64,000 bases of DNA from Pyrrhoderma lamaoense (GCA_002794735.1 NBAZ01000005.1:744001-808000); one strand, 5' to 3'; counted from the first letter of the stretch, positions 1 to 12,961 are shown. The notes: a model not told the origin generated them from the letters alone. Translations and numbers: made by a program.

Positions 1-3000
1 CTAAGTTTTTACCTTCAGAAAAAGAGATTCTGTCCGTTCTACTCTTAGCATTTCTGAATTCCAAAACAGATCAGTCTAGTGAGGATGAGAGGCGGATATC
101 TTTGGATATCTTCGAAATGATTATTCAGTCATGGAAAACTGCAGACTCTAGTGTGAGTCATGTTACATCTTTAGTAATATACCTTAGATTTTGATATCAT
201 GATTGTTAATTGTAGGGTGAACTAGAGAGATGTTTATGGTGTTGCAAAGCAGCTCACGTACCCATACCTTCTTTACGATCTCGGCTTTTATACCTTCTTA
301 GCGCATTACTTTCATCCTCTGATTCCCCCATTTCATCCCCTATGACCCTTCCTTCCGTCCTTTCCAGCCTCATCCTACTAGTTGTCGACTACAATGATAT
401 ACATAACTCACGCTCCGGTACTTTATCTGGAGACTCCCAAAATCTGAAATTTACTCACGAGTTGATAAGTAAAATTATCAGTGGTGAAGGTTATAATAAA
501 TTTGATCCGGAGGAACTTGAGCCAAGATATAGAGCAATAACAGTGAACTCGGATAACGAGAAAGACTTGAGACAGGGTGTTTGTTTGGAGGTCATCGTTC
601 GGTGCTTAGAAACTGGCACCTACAAGCACAAGAGCTCGGTCCTTCGTGTAGTGGAGGTATGTCTTTCAGGTCTCTAGTAGTATACAAAAATTAAAGCTAT
701 CAGATAGAAATACTGGGAAATACCAGATTTGTCATTCACTTCTACTCCTTTGCGTTCAAAAATACACCTCACAAAGATCGTCGTATTTTTGCGAACTACT
801 CTTCATCTGCTAAGGACGGAAATACAATTAGCGGATAAATCTTCCCTGGTGGCTTCGGATCTCAAGCTTATCGGTCAATTAGTGACTAATAGAATCATCC
901 CAGAAGTCAATCACTTCACATCCTCCGAGGAGCTAGCTAATGAAGCCCGATCACTTACTTCTCAACTGGTTCTTTCGTCCATCTGTTGTGAAAAGGATGA
1001 AGAAGTAGAAGATACGTTCGCGGACCCGGAGTCAACATTGATGCAAAAGATCCTGCTTAATTGGTTAAATGCGAAATCATCACCTTGGAAAGATGCCCTC
1101 TTGAAGGAGCTCAAAGAATCTGTATGTATACACTATATAGTACACAACTTTATTTGTTTTGTTAAATTGAAATTAGGCAATGAGAGCCGACTGGGTTGTG
1201 GTCGTTGAAGTTGCTAAGGAACTTCTTTCGGTATTGCCAGATACTAGTAAGAGGCTCGTGGCGGGTCTAATCACTCCACAATTTCAAGAGGTAAGTATGT
1301 TTCGACTGTTGTAGGTCTATATTACTTACATATCTCTGTTCACCCTGCTTGGTTAAGCGCCTTATTGATGATCCTCCAATTTCTTATCATGAACCACTTG
1401 CCTCACTTTTTACTATGCTTGCATCAATTTTTCCTCAAGCATTCTATAAACCTCTTTTCGTCTGCGCAGCCTCGATAAAAGAAGAGACAATCGCCCATCA
1501 ACTCTCCATAGTGATCGCTGTAGCCGCTTATATGCCAAGTTTTTGGATAGGAGATGCAGAGATGATGAGCGTGGCGTTGATGAGCGATCCCACTGAACTC
1601 AGGAAAGGGAAAACAAGGGAGAACGAGTTTTTGACTTGGGGAAAGCCACGCTTAGGACAAATAATCATTTTGCTGGAGTTGATTGGTCGGTTGAGAAGTA
1701 TTAGGATTAGCCACGATGGGAAACGAGGAGTCTCTGCCGTGAGTACACGTTACATAGTACGAGGAAGCCATATCTAATGACACTCCCCAATTAATCAGGT
1801 TGGGGATGTTGGATTTTCAAGAGCTGTTAAGTTTGCCACAGCACTTGAGAATCGGTTGGCTGTTTTGATAGACGCTAGGGTTTGTTGTTTTGATTTATAT
1901 CATCCTTGTTATACCCTCAAAAGTATCAATCTTTTTAGGAACAAACATCGCTCATGGTTCTATCCCAACGAACTCTCTTTGCTTCTTTGCTTCTCGAAAC
2001 GCGCCTTATCACAGGAAGTTTGAAATCGTGAGTATATCTACTTTCTTTGCCTTTTCATGATTAGCTCACACTCGATTTGGTAAGGACAGCATTCCTCTCC
2101 CGAGTCGTTGCGTGGACTGTGCATCATAATGACGAGTTAAAAGGCAGTAATACGTCTCTTCCTATCATCTCTGAAGATAACTATCATGAAGTGGAGATTA
2201 CCTGGGAAAAAATAAGGATGGTTTATTCACTCACAAAGGCTGGTTTCCAGCCAAAAAATCAGGTATAATAAGTTCTTTCAGGAGTCAGCTATACAATGAT
2301 CTTAATTATATCTTAGAGACGAAGCACCGTTTTGTTTGTTCCCAAAAAGGAGAAGCAAGATGAAAATACCCGAGAAGAGACAGTCGAGAAACGGCTTAAG
2401 CTGTTGGATTCGTTGTCGACAAACCCATTAAGTGCCTACCTTGAGGTTACGGTGGCCTTGTATAGTGCCTTGGTAAACGAAGAGCTCATACAACTAGGTA
2501 CTTTTGTATGGGAAAAGTGTCTTTTACTAAACGACACTAAAGCCGTTGTCCATGTAAGCGGTCCCGATACCAAACATACCACCGGCTAACGGCTTATTGT
2601 GAATACAGGCATGTTTTGTATGTATGCTATGTGCCGATAGAATTCCGGATAAGTTTATGAGCATAGTCACTACCGATCTACGAAGGTGAGTTAAGGCTTT
2701 TTATCCCTACATACTGGAAACTCAGATACAATATTGGAAGTCCAAACGCACTGACCCGAAGGGAGAGTGTTCAAAAGATCAGCATAATATCAAATTGGCG
2801 ATTCCAGTTACTATCTCTCACATACTTAACTGATCGCACTCGTCGACATCCATTCAAGTTGGCTAGACCTCCTTTCAGCTTTGTAGCCACTGATGTCGGT
2901 GAAACTAATTATGTGCCCGTTGAAGATGATGAAACAGCTGGGGGCCAAACACATGCTTTACCACTAGACATCAGGCGCAGGTTGCACGAGATCGGTTGGG

Positions 3001-6000
3001 ATGACGAAGAAAAGCAGACAGATCAGCTTTTTGAATGGCGAAGGACTCCGATGTCTTTACTTGGAATAAATCAGTTAGACCAAATATCTACTTCGGAAAG
3101 AGATGATGGACACTTGTCTGATCAAAGCCATAGTCCTACTGCTAGTCCAAATGGCTCACCTTCAAGATCTTCTGACAGTTCTAATGAATTGCTCCGCAGA
3201 AACTCGTCAAACCACGGACGCTCCGGGAAACGAAGGCCAGTGTTTGTGCTACCAATGACAGTTGTGTTCAAATATCTGGTGTACTTGACGATGGACTCAG
3301 ATTTCGAAGTTTAAGCCCGAGATATACTTATTGATTATATGCGAGATGATCCAGCTATCCTATGTAGACCAGCCATGGAGTCCCTATCTAAGGACTCCGA
3401 AGTAACGGAGAGGGCTACTTCTATATTGAATGTTTTACTTCATCTCAATAGGGTTTTGCCGCCTCGACTTACCCACTATGTATTCAATCATCTAGCTGGA
3501 TTTCTTAAAACTCTAGCGAAGGACGCTTCACTACCTAATACCCTTCACGATTTCGCTGTCATCGCCCCTGTATTATCAAAGCTCACGCCTCAAGTTAGTG
3601 ATATGTCTATCAGAGCTATCAGACGTGCCAAGATAGAGATATTTCTTTTCCCCTCGGCTAACTTATACTTCTCAGATGCTGCTCCATCTGGTGCGATGTT
3701 TCCGAGAGGACCAGATCGTTCTATGAATCCTTTTGATGATTGTCCAAAGAACTTGGTTGATGTCATTATGATCCGTATGGCACAGAACCTTCTTTTTGTG
3801 GAGATGCTAAAGCGCAAGCCCCAAGACGTTCATATCATTCGCAAAAGCTGGACACCTCTAGTACTTCCGGATATAGACGAAGGCTACTACCAACATGAAA
3901 TGATACCTCGTCGTTCACTACGAAGGTATATTTCAGACGTCAATAAGGCTAAGCTTCGGCTTTCTCTGTCTTTCTCAAGAAGCCACTTGCTCTTCATAGC
4001 GCAGGTTTTCCGCTGTCTTACTAGGCACCTCAATGATCGATTAGAATTGTCCATGTTTCTAGACGGAGTAAATCGTATTCTTACTCGCCACGGGGATGAT
4101 ATCGGAATTGTGGCCCATTCACTTATAGGTAAGTGATCTACTTATTTTAACTTCCAGCACTTATCACTGAATCGCTACACTCTACACCCCTTAAGTCTAT
4201 ATGATAGCGAGTACTCGTTTCCGTAGGTTGATGTCCTCGGGCAATGGGTTTACTCTTTTTTTGCCAGCATTGATCAAGGTGTACTGCGAATCGGAGTCCG
4301 ACACTGCTATCCGAGAAGCTATCGAATATGCTACTCATCGTTTCTTTGCTCTGCATGAAGAAACTTTTGTATACCAAACTCTGCATGTTGTCTCGACTCT
4401 TGTTTCACAGGCTTCGGAAGATGCAGACTGGATAGCTGGCCATGCATACCATCTTTTGTCCACTTTGAAGGCAAACAATGTCACCAACGATGCTGCAGGT
4501 ATCCGGGATGCAAATAAGGCTCAAGAAGAAGAGGCTGCTCTAACTATCACTGCAGACGAAAGGCCTCAGATGTTCTTAGCTTCGTTCAGGAAGGAAGGCA
4601 AAGCAGGAGCGGAAAAGCTGCAAAGCTCATTATCGACAGAGATTTTTGACAAGAAGCGTTTCCAGCCAGACAATATTGTTCGGATGTTATTGACTGTCAT
4701 AGCTCACGATCCCACATCTCAGAGGGCGGAGTATTTCTTGAGACTATTTCGATATTTCGTTTCGCCTCTGTATGATGCATCAAAAACGGCACGGACGGTT
4801 CTTGGAGATGGAGTTGAGGCTCTTGGAAATATCATCATTCAGAAAGTGAAGACCAAGAGCACAGATCCAGTGCATAATAAAGCAAAGACACGGGAAGGCA
4901 ACAACACGGACGGGCGTTCTATGACCAGTGTTATGGCCGGTAATATGCAAGCTATGCGATCTGACTACCTATTACTTTTTGCAGCTTTTGTAAAGGCAGG
5001 AGGTGCCCATAAAGCCTCTTCATTACAAAGAGCTCTAGATCTCGTAAAGCTCATGTTGAGAGAGGATTCCGCATCATCGGAGGTCATTGATTCTGTCCGC
5101 CAATTCTTTGACATGATCTCACAGACGTTCGCGCTTCGGCAAGATTCAAAATACGCAACTACGCTTCTCAAAGAGTTCGCTCCCATCATCAGTGTTCATG
5201 GTAGTATAGTAGATCTTTCTGGGCTACTGAAAAATATCACTAGTTTGGCTTCAATTCCTGTATTTGCCAATGATCTTTCTTTCTCAAAGGCTGTTGTCGA
5301 AGATGTGTGTCGCGCTGCACTCGAGGTATGCGAAATGGCTTCACAAGAGGGGATCCTTTCATCTTTGAAGTTTCGGCCTCATCTCGTGAAACTCTTGGTT
5401 GACTCAGTCTGTCTCTTGGGGACGAACGTTGTTGCTGAACTCGAAAGGCGTGATCCCTCCCCAGCTTTTGTCTGTGGGATTGTGATACCCTTTGTTATCC
5501 AATTGCGTACCACTACTGAGTTGGCTACCAAGACGTCATGGACTGATAGCCAGAGGCAAGAAGCCCACCAACTAGCTTGGGTTCAATTACTATCGTATAC
5601 ACTCAATATCATACAGAATAAGCAAGGTACAAGTATGAAACGACAAAATTCACTAAGTCGGTCCAATTCTACTAGTAGCTTAGTGCCAGACGAGCCGACA
5701 GATGCGGATATTGAATTTCCACGCCAACTGCAGAAGAAAGCGAAGCGACGGCCATCTGGAAGAACTAGCGTTGAGACATCCATACGTCTTGCACTCGTTT
5801 TTGTAGCTCTAAAGGCTGTTGTTCTACGTGGTGAGGCGGATATCTCATCAATCTTTCCTGGGGCTTGGTTACGTATCAGCGCCGTCTTGAGGGTACTACT
5901 ACGAGATGGAGGTGCAATGTTTGCATTACGTAACCAACTTTCGTCAGTGCCGCCTTCACCTATCATCTCTCCGTTTGGCAGTACATCTTTCACGGATCTT

Positions 6001-7090
6001 ATGGATAAGGCCCATGAGAAGCAGCAGGAGCGGTTCTCTTCCTCATCTCTGCATGTGAACCCTTCTACATATCCCTCTGGTCCACCGTCACCTGCCAGAT
6101 CGCCTTCCAGGCGTAATAGCTCGCAGACATTCCCCTCTCCACGAGTCGTGGACTACTTGACATGGTCGTTGCTAGAGTTTTTATGTTTGCGGAAATCACC
6201 GCTTATGATACAGTTCCGTACTTATATGCTTGAGAAGACGCTCTACCTTAGTGAAGCCCTCCAGCCTTTTGACCCTATAGGGGGTCACATCAGCTTCGCT
6301 GGGCCAGCACAGTACAGATCAAGGAGAAGCACGAGGCCCATCAGTTCGTTATATTCCAAGCCTCGTCCTAGGATTAGTTCTGCAAACACTACACCTGACG
6401 GTTCGCCTCACTTCGGGCCCATTGATCCTAGTTTATCAGTCCGGGTAATCTTTCAAGCTTACCGAGTGATCCTGGCCTGGGTCCTAAAGATATGGGTACT
6501 CCTCTAGGACAAAAGGGAAAGCGTCCTATAATCCACTTAGGGGTATCTCCTCCTCCAGCAAACATGTTTCTTTCCCCCACCTTTGTTCCATCAAATTCCA
6601 TGAGTTCAAACCTATCACAATCCCCATCTATGGATGAAGTGGCCAAAAATGACATTGTTTTAGATGCTAGGCAAGCTATCACAGTCACAGCTCTACAATC
6701 CCCGTTACTAGTAAGGAAAACCTACAACAGAATCCGGGCTGTTCAGAAGTTCCTCGGTTATAGTACATTTTTACCTGTTCCTAATACTTTGACGAGCGAG
6801 ATGGACGTTTTCCTAAGATCACCTGCGGGAGACAATCGTTCTAGGAGCCCACACATGAGTCTAGTTTCGGGACCGGATCAGGATGCTGAGCCTGAAATTC
6901 GGGTTTGGACGAGACGTCAAGCGGGCGATTTCATTCTGAAAGAGGCACAAGATCTCTTATACGCGTGGCAGGTCGAATCTGCTTTCACGGCTTCGATAGG
7001 GGATGGTGGGTATCTGATGGTGTGAGCTTAGCGCAAAACAATGAAGGGATAGATATCACTTTTGTTGCATCAACAGAGGACATGCCATAA
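1..7090 (+). CDS. UNC80-like giant HEAT/armadillo-type protein (5' partial)
   Basis: Very large protein that runs in from the left edge. Coding sequence starts in frame near base 4. The first 2.9 kb is split by short introns (152-215 GTGAGT..TGTAG; 657-710; 1122-1176); the 3' half is almost intron-free. The composition is helix-rich and repetitive. Segments such as VSDMSIRAIRRAKIEIF and NGFTLFLPALIKVYCESE resemble basidiomycete proteins annotated as UNC80 C-terminal-domain proteins; animal UNC80 scaffolds the NALCN channel. That assignment is from memory and moderate. Ser/Pro-rich linkers lie around 3100-3200, 5640-5760 and 6040-6150. The frame is interrupted by an in-frame TAA at 3312-3314 and by one-base shifts near 4130-4225, 6465-6490 and a GGGG run at about 7000. 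I place the end at 7090 (TEDMP-stop); without the last shift it would stop at 7025. Confidence 0.55.
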
Positions 7091-8922
7091 CTTTAATGAC
7101 TTCAAATGTTCACTTGCGTTCTATAGATCAAGATGCATCATTATATGTAAAATTAGTTATCACATGTGCTTAGACTTGTATTTTAATTATGCATATACAT
7201 CATTTTCGGGTGTTACAGAGCTGTAGGTGTCTAGAAAATGAAGTTTTCAAGAAACTTCAGAGGTCCGCACGAATACAATAGTATCCAAACTGGCATGCAG
7301 AGTACGCAACTACGAGAACATGCCAATAAATGGTACTGACCTACAGCGAGCTGGATCTCATCGTAATACCAGATATCCCTGTTTTTCATATATACAATCG
7401 AATTGATTGTGAGCATTGAACGTAAGTATTATTCTCTGTAACTGGAGGGGCATCTGATACATCTTCTATAACACTTGCAATAGTAACATCTTTAAATAAG
7501 GATTTCCTAGTCGGTGATACGTAATTGTCGAATCTCAGTGTCTGAACTTCGTACTTCGCTATGTTGCTGTATCATAATTCCATTTTTTCATTGAGACAAC
7601 TCGGATCATTATGATAGCTCTCATACCGGGCCCTTTTGTTTGCGGTGTTTTGGATAGAGTAGGATCAATTCACCTCTTGGAAGCAATGATAGTCGTCTAC
7701 TCAGCAATGCACGTTTTCACTCATCATTGTCCCATCCTCCGGACTCAAGGAGAAAGTATCAATACTTTGACAATCGGAGAAAAAGGTTTTACTTGTCCCG
7801 GAGTATATAAGTCCACCTGCTGAAAGATCGACTTAAAGAGATAAAGTCTTTCCTGCTGAAACAAAGAGTATGTTATATCCCTGAAGAGGGACTAGGGAAT
7901 GCCAAACAACCATTTGATATATTGAAAGTTTACTCAGAAGAAGTATTATTAATAGGTGGTTGTGAAAAGTATATGTAGAAATCACAGTCCCCGCTACATA
8001 AAGCTTGTCCTTTTTGGAGACATACTTACCACACTATCAAATCAGGTATCAAGGGCATTACCACGCCAAGTAGATCCGCATTCTTGTATTTTGGTTTAGT
8101 ATGGCTCATAACTGAAAGGAAACTATATACTGTCAAAGAAGTATCGATATTCTGGACATGATCAAGAGCAGATGCCTCCTGGCATCAGAGTTTACCCAGA
8201 AATTATCGTTTTATTCTTTAAAGCAGATAATTTTTTCTTCTTCTTAGCCACCTTGTCTGAGGCAATTGATGAAGAACAGTGATCAGTGTAGCCATAATAG
8301 TTGAACAATGAGCGTATTGCGTTTTTCCATGGCTTCCTGGAAGTGCAAGATAACTTGATTTGATTGGGTAATGACAGCACCCTTGAAGTTTGTTAACCAC
8401 AGACAAGAAGTAGACTTTGCGAATCATAACGTTTATATATGATCTTATGCCATTACCAATTAATCTCACGTTTTCTTTTCCCTTTTTTGTACCAAGTTTG
8501 TGTACAATGGGAGCAATGCGGATATTGAACATGTGAATCTCACTTTCGGACCGAACGCATTTCTTTCGCAAGTGTTGTAACCAAACCAAGTCTCGGTGGG
8601 AAAACATCTAAACTTAATGGAACCCCCCCCTTGTAACTTGATCGACCATACAATTGATTTCTCTGAGTACCCTTTTCTATGAATATGTGTATATATATAC
8701 CCTCTTCTGAAGGAGGCCACGCTCTCATTCAAACCTCAAAGCTCTGCTATCTCAATTCGCTCTAATGTCCGGAAGTCAGATCTGTGCTTAGGCGTCATAT
8801 CCTTCGTGCGTCTAACAACAGATAGTTATTTTCATAGTTACTGGTTTAGTTCCTTCTATTGCTTATATTATAACCACCACCATTGTCCCATTAACGGTTT
8901 TCACACATTTGTAATCTTGAAC
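7091..8922. other. intergenic region, no gene recognised
   Basis: About 1.8 kb between the UNC80-like gene and the CoA ligase. It holds only short, compositionally unremarkable ORFs on both strands (the longest on minus at 8218-8607, unlike any family I know). There is a C8 run at 8623-8630 and AT-rich sequence around 8690. The last few hundred bases are presumably the ligase promoter. I see no tRNA, repeat or transposon ends. Confidence 0.5.
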
Positions 8923-11197
8923 ATGGGATTCATTAACTCTCCATACCCTCCCGTACCTCCGCTTCCTGATATGAACTACCATACTATGGTGTTTGACATG
9001 CCTCCAGGAAATGTCTATCCAAGAAATTATACCGTACACATTGATGGACTGACAGGCGAACGTCGTAGTTATCATGAATTTTATCAACGTCTGAGGGACT
9101 GTGCAACCGCTCTCTCTGCATCACGGAATCAGGGTGGACTTAATCTGCTTCATAATAGCAGGACTAAGGACATCGTAGTGATATTTTCTCCAAATAGTCT
9201 GGTATCCTTCTTTTGCGGATTAATGTTACATAAAAAGCTCTCAAACTTACGCTTATATCTTACAGGATTACATAGTTTTAGTACATGCATCACTGTTCTG
9301 TGCAATTCCATTCGCCCTTATTCCCGCAAAGCCTACACAAACAGAGCTTGCGCATATGCTTTCAAAAATCCAGAATGGTGGTCCAGGCATCAGGCTCCAT
9401 ATATTTGTACATCCAACTTTACTCGAAAAGGCAATTTTAGGAGCAAAACAGGCTGGTTTGTCTTTAAGCCCTGAAGCCTTCATCTTGCTCGGAAGTGGGG
9501 GAAGCAACCGGGCTATAGAGATATCTCATCCTTAATACTGAATGTGATAAACCGAAAAATACCTCATCAGTCTGTTGTATCGGCATCAAAAAATACGTTA
9601 GCATACTTATTGTTCTCGAGTGGTACAAGTGGATTACCGAAAGGTGATTACTTGTTTATCCTACAAAACAACTGACTCCTAAGAAATCGAAATCAAGCCG
9701 TTATGATCTCACACGGAAACTTGTGTTTCTCCCTTATGCAACAAATGATACAGCGAATGGAAGATGCTAAATTTAACCCAGTAATGCCATGCTCAACGGA
9801 TCTCAGGTGAAATACTGAAACTTAATTGTATAGGTATACAAAAATGGTCTGCCGCCTCCAATGACATGGCTGTGTTTCTTGCCCTTCTACCATACGTTTG
9901 CCCTACATTATACAATATTAAAGTATTTATCAAATATATGAAAACTATGGGAAGAGCTGATTCTGATTACCGATACTGATAGATCTCTAATGATTCCAAG
10001 TACTATGGTCATTCTTCCGCAGTGGGACTTAGATCAAGCTCTTGAAGCAATTCCGAAGTTCGTATTATGTTTTGCTTGGTGGCGACAATCAACCTCAATA
10101 CTATATTCTTTCAGGTACAAGATAACGTCAATAACCATGGTTCCATCAATCATCCATCAATTTGTACATTCCTCGAAAGCAGCAAAAACCGATTTATCTA
10201 GTGTTTACCTAATAGGATGTGGGGCAGCGTACCTTTCAACAGAGCTCGCTGAAAAATTGCGAAGCATGCTCGGCCACCTTCCCGACGGCCAGGTAGCGTC
10301 GATTCCAGAGGGGTATGGACTTTCTGAAGCGGTAGATATTCTTTCATACTCTATTTATTTCGGTTACTTCTCTGCACGATCAAACAATCTTTCTTTTATA
10401 TCAGACCGTATCATGTATGCATAGAACACAGCCTGGTCAATTTGGTATGGATCCAGACCCGAAAAGTACGGGTAGTCTTATTCCTGGTCAAGTAGCGCGC
10501 ATAGTAAGAGAGGACGGATCAGACGCAGATCTCAACGAACCTGGAGAATTATTATTGAAAGGTAAGGTTCATTCTTATTTAACTACACATATATAAACGG
10601 ATATCATAACGGAAATTTACTCAAAAGGTGATCATATCGCGCTTGGATATTGGGGAGATGAGAAGGCGACAGAAGAAACTTTCTTGCCCGGTGGCTGGCT
10701 CCGTACAGGCGATGAATTTCATGTCGACGAAAAAGGAAGATTTTAGTATGTATTACGTCGTTTATTCACTTCGAAAAGTGTCTATTCTTCTAATTATAAT
10801 CACAACCATTGCTTAGTTTTGAGGATCGCCTTAAAGACATACTGAAAGTGTCAGGTGCACAGGTCTCACCAGCAGAGATTGAAAAGGTTCTCATGGAGCA
10901 TCCAAAGGGTCTCGTAGAGGATGTTGCTGTCGCGGGTATTCCGGGAAAGAACACTCGGGACGAGCGTATCCCACGGGCCTGGGTTGTACTTAGCCCGAGG
11001 GCAAGAAAATCGGTGAACAAGATTCAGTGAGGTTGCTTGATGCATGGGTACGCGGTCAATTGAGCAGGTATAAGTGGCTGACGGGAGGGATCAGTATTGT
11101 GAATGAGATCCCGAAGAACCCAACCGGCAAGGTCTTGAGGCGAGTGCTTGTGGACAACCATACGAACCAAGAACAAGAGATTAGAGTAAAGCTGTGA
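8923..11197 (+). CDS. AMP-dependent acyl/aryl-CoA ligase (4-coumarate-CoA-ligase-like)
   Basis: ANL-superfamily adenylating enzyme: a carboxylate plus ATP gives an acyl-AMP, then a CoA thioester. Nine exons can be joined: 8923-9201, 9266-9643, 9698-9780, 9834-9922, 9983-10057, 10115-10331, 10405-10561, 10628-10745, 10817-11197. Motifs in order: the A3 loop LLFSSGTSGLPK, the LPFYHTF segment, A5 YGLSEA, A7/A8 GWLRTGDEF followed by EDRLKDILKVSG, and A10 NPTGKVLRR with the catalytic lysine. The start ATG at 8923 gives MGFINSPYP just ahead of the domain. There is no clear C-terminal PTS1 (ends RVKL). Two one-base gaps break the frame, at about 9533 (CCTTAATA, one T short) and about 10996 (AGCCCGAGG, one base short); conserved sequence resumes on the far side of each. 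The substrate cannot be read from sequence, and the neighbours suggest no pathway. Confidence 0.92.
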
Positions 11198-11544
11198 CAA
11201 GTTTTCAACCAGCCGGGGTGAAATATATTTGTCACCGTGCTGGTAACCTTTACTTTGTTGTATGTACTTCTAGATAAATATAATGAATATAAAGGAGTTG
11301 CGCAGTTAACTTCACCGATTCGTTTGTTGTTTGATTGGTAATTGTTAATTTTCGTTTGTCTATCCACGGACAGAAGTTGCGTCATGGATCAGTACATGAT
11401 ACAGCTAACATCACGTACTTATATAAGGGTCCAGATTAATGGATGAAGTGAGGAAAGGACTAAATAAAAAACGAAAAAAGCAGAATGCGTTGTGTACAAT
11501 ATACAGATGGACAGGATATCATGCCTACGCTAACCGAATGTATA
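11198..11544. other. convergent 3' intergenic spacer
   Basis: 347 bp between the 3' ends of the CoA ligase (+) and PP2A (-). AT-rich, with a purine-rich plus strand around 11440-11500. It presumably holds both transcript ends; I cannot fix either polyadenylation site. Confidence 0.5.
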
Positions 11545-12777
11545 TTACTGGAAATGATATGATTAGCAAACGAAGATGAAACTCAATTCTTTTCGACATA
11601 CCAGGAAGTAATCCGGAACACGGCGAGAAACTAAGGGTTCCCCTGCTCGAGGTGCAGGGTCAAATTGTAAACTACGATAAAGATTCAATACGAGTTTGTA
11701 CTCTTAGTTTATTGAAATTCGGATAACTTACAAGCTATAAGCTAGTTTTTCATCAATTTCCATAATCGCAGCTTGATTTCCACATCTATAGCAGTAGTTA
11801 GGTGCACTAAAGATGGTCACTACATTCCGATCTTGACTCCAGTTATAGCCTTCCATTACCAGCTGATGGGCTCGGGCGACGAGTGTTAACCCGTTATTAT
11901 GGTTGAACGCCTCTGATATATCTTGCCCAAAGGTATAGCCTGCACCACGCGGTGAAATTCCCCATCCACAGCGGTCGTCTGGATCTGACCACAAGAGGTC
12001 ACACATAGGTCCCTCATGTGGTACTTCTTGTACACGGTCAATCGATCGAACATGATCAAGGGTATCGATGGAAGGTGACAACCCTCCGTGAAGACAGAAA
12101 ATCTACATGGAGGTTAATATCTGCCTACTTGACTAGGAAAGACGGCGTATGCGAGTCGTGAAAAAGAGCTACATACTTGATTTTCGATGAGAGCAGTCAA
12201 GGGAAGGAAGTCGAAGAGATCAGTGAAATAGCGCCAAACATTGGCATTTCCATATTTTCTTAAGCATTCATCGTAAAACCCATATACTTGAGTGATCTGG
12301 CGCGACTCGTGGTTCCCTCGGAGGATAGTGACGCGGTCTCGATAACGGAGTTTTAGAGCGACAAGGAGTGTGACAGTCTCGACCGAATAGTACCCCCGAT
12401 CAACATAGTCACCCATGAATAGGTAGTTCGTATCTGGTGAGTTACCACCAATGCGAAAAAGTTCTGAGAGGTCATGCTGTGAAGTGGATATTAGTCTGAA
12501 TGCATGATTGCGGCGAGGGTCGAGGGTACATACGAACTGGCCATGTATGTCACCACATACAGTGACTGGACAGCGTACGGGCTGCACGTTTGATTCCTCC
12601 ATAAGTACTTCCCTAGTCTAATCAAGGAGGAAGTAGGAGGTGCATATATATCAGTATATGGTTTTATACAACTGGTGCACAAGACAAGACCTTATCGCAA
12701 AGTTTCTTCACGTTGTCTTCGGATAGTTGCTTACATTGGGCAAGTTGTTCGATCCATGAGTCCACTTCTTGCTCCAT
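11545..12777 (-). CDS. Serine/threonine protein phosphatase 2A catalytic subunit
   Basis: PP2A-C, the metal-dependent catalytic subunit of the heterotrimeric phosphatase. Six exons on minus: 12777-12691, 12617-12534, 12476-12177, 12102-11732, 11671-11602, and a last exon containing only the TAA at 11547-11545. The product, about 309 residues, starts [14 protein letters not shown] and has the PPP motifs GDIHGQF, GDYVDRG and GNHE, then [10 protein letters not shown], the [11 protein letters not shown] loop and the invariant tail RRVPDYFL. The terminal Leu is the residue methylated by leucine carboxyl methyltransferase in this family. The first intron donor is atypical (GTCTTG), but the joined peptide CDK-TREVL fits the family exactly. 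There are no frame breaks. The gene is divergent from CCT5. It could be named PPH21/PPA-type; Sit4/PP4 are less likely given the N-terminus and tail. Confidence 0.97.
11548..11601 (-). other. PP2A last intron, lying exactly between the Leu codon and the stop codon
   Basis: A 54-nt intron with donor GTATGT, branch site TTTGCTAATC and acceptor TTTCCAG, placed after the final CTG (Leu) codon and before TAA. If retained, the frame reads 12 further residues ([12 protein letters not shown]) to another stop and buries the DYFL tail. Confidence 0.85.
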
Positions 12778-12961
12778 GTTGTAGTCTATGAGGTTTGTCG
12801 TTGAAATGAGGTAGAAGAAGAATGAATGAATGTGTTTGTAACAAGCTAGGCGAGACACCTACGAGGAAAGGGCGTGCTTATGTGACTTCGTGACACTCTC
12901 CACGCGTCGGCCTACTTGTCCAAGATCACATACTCGGCCTTACAACACTTACTCGACAGTC
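12778..12961. promoter_or_regulatory. bidirectional promoter PP2A / CCT5
   Basis: Only 184 bp separate the two divergent start codons, so the core promoters of the phosphatase and the chaperonin subunit must share or abut here. The sequence includes an ACGCGT at about 12904. Both 5' UTRs must be short unless they overlap. Confidence 0.7.

Noticed and set aside
8025..8040. ATACTTACC identical to the 5' end of U1 snRNA
   Set aside because: A 9-base match is expected by chance in 64 kb. The following sequence does not form the U1-70K stem-loop and no clear Sm site is placed correctly.
10988..10995. GTACTTAG as an 8-nt intron that would restore the CoA-ligase frame
   Set aside because: Far below any spliceosomal minimum and it would delete the conserved VLS residues; a missing base is more likely.
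9520..11010. Programmed frameshifting in the CoA ligase
   Set aside because: No slippery heptamer plus structure at either site, and the same kind of break occurs in many unrelated genes here; undercalling explains all of them.
8923..12777. Secondary-metabolite cluster around the CoA ligase
   Set aside because: Neighbours are an UNC80-like protein, PP2A and CCT5; no synthase, P450, transporter or regulator nearby.
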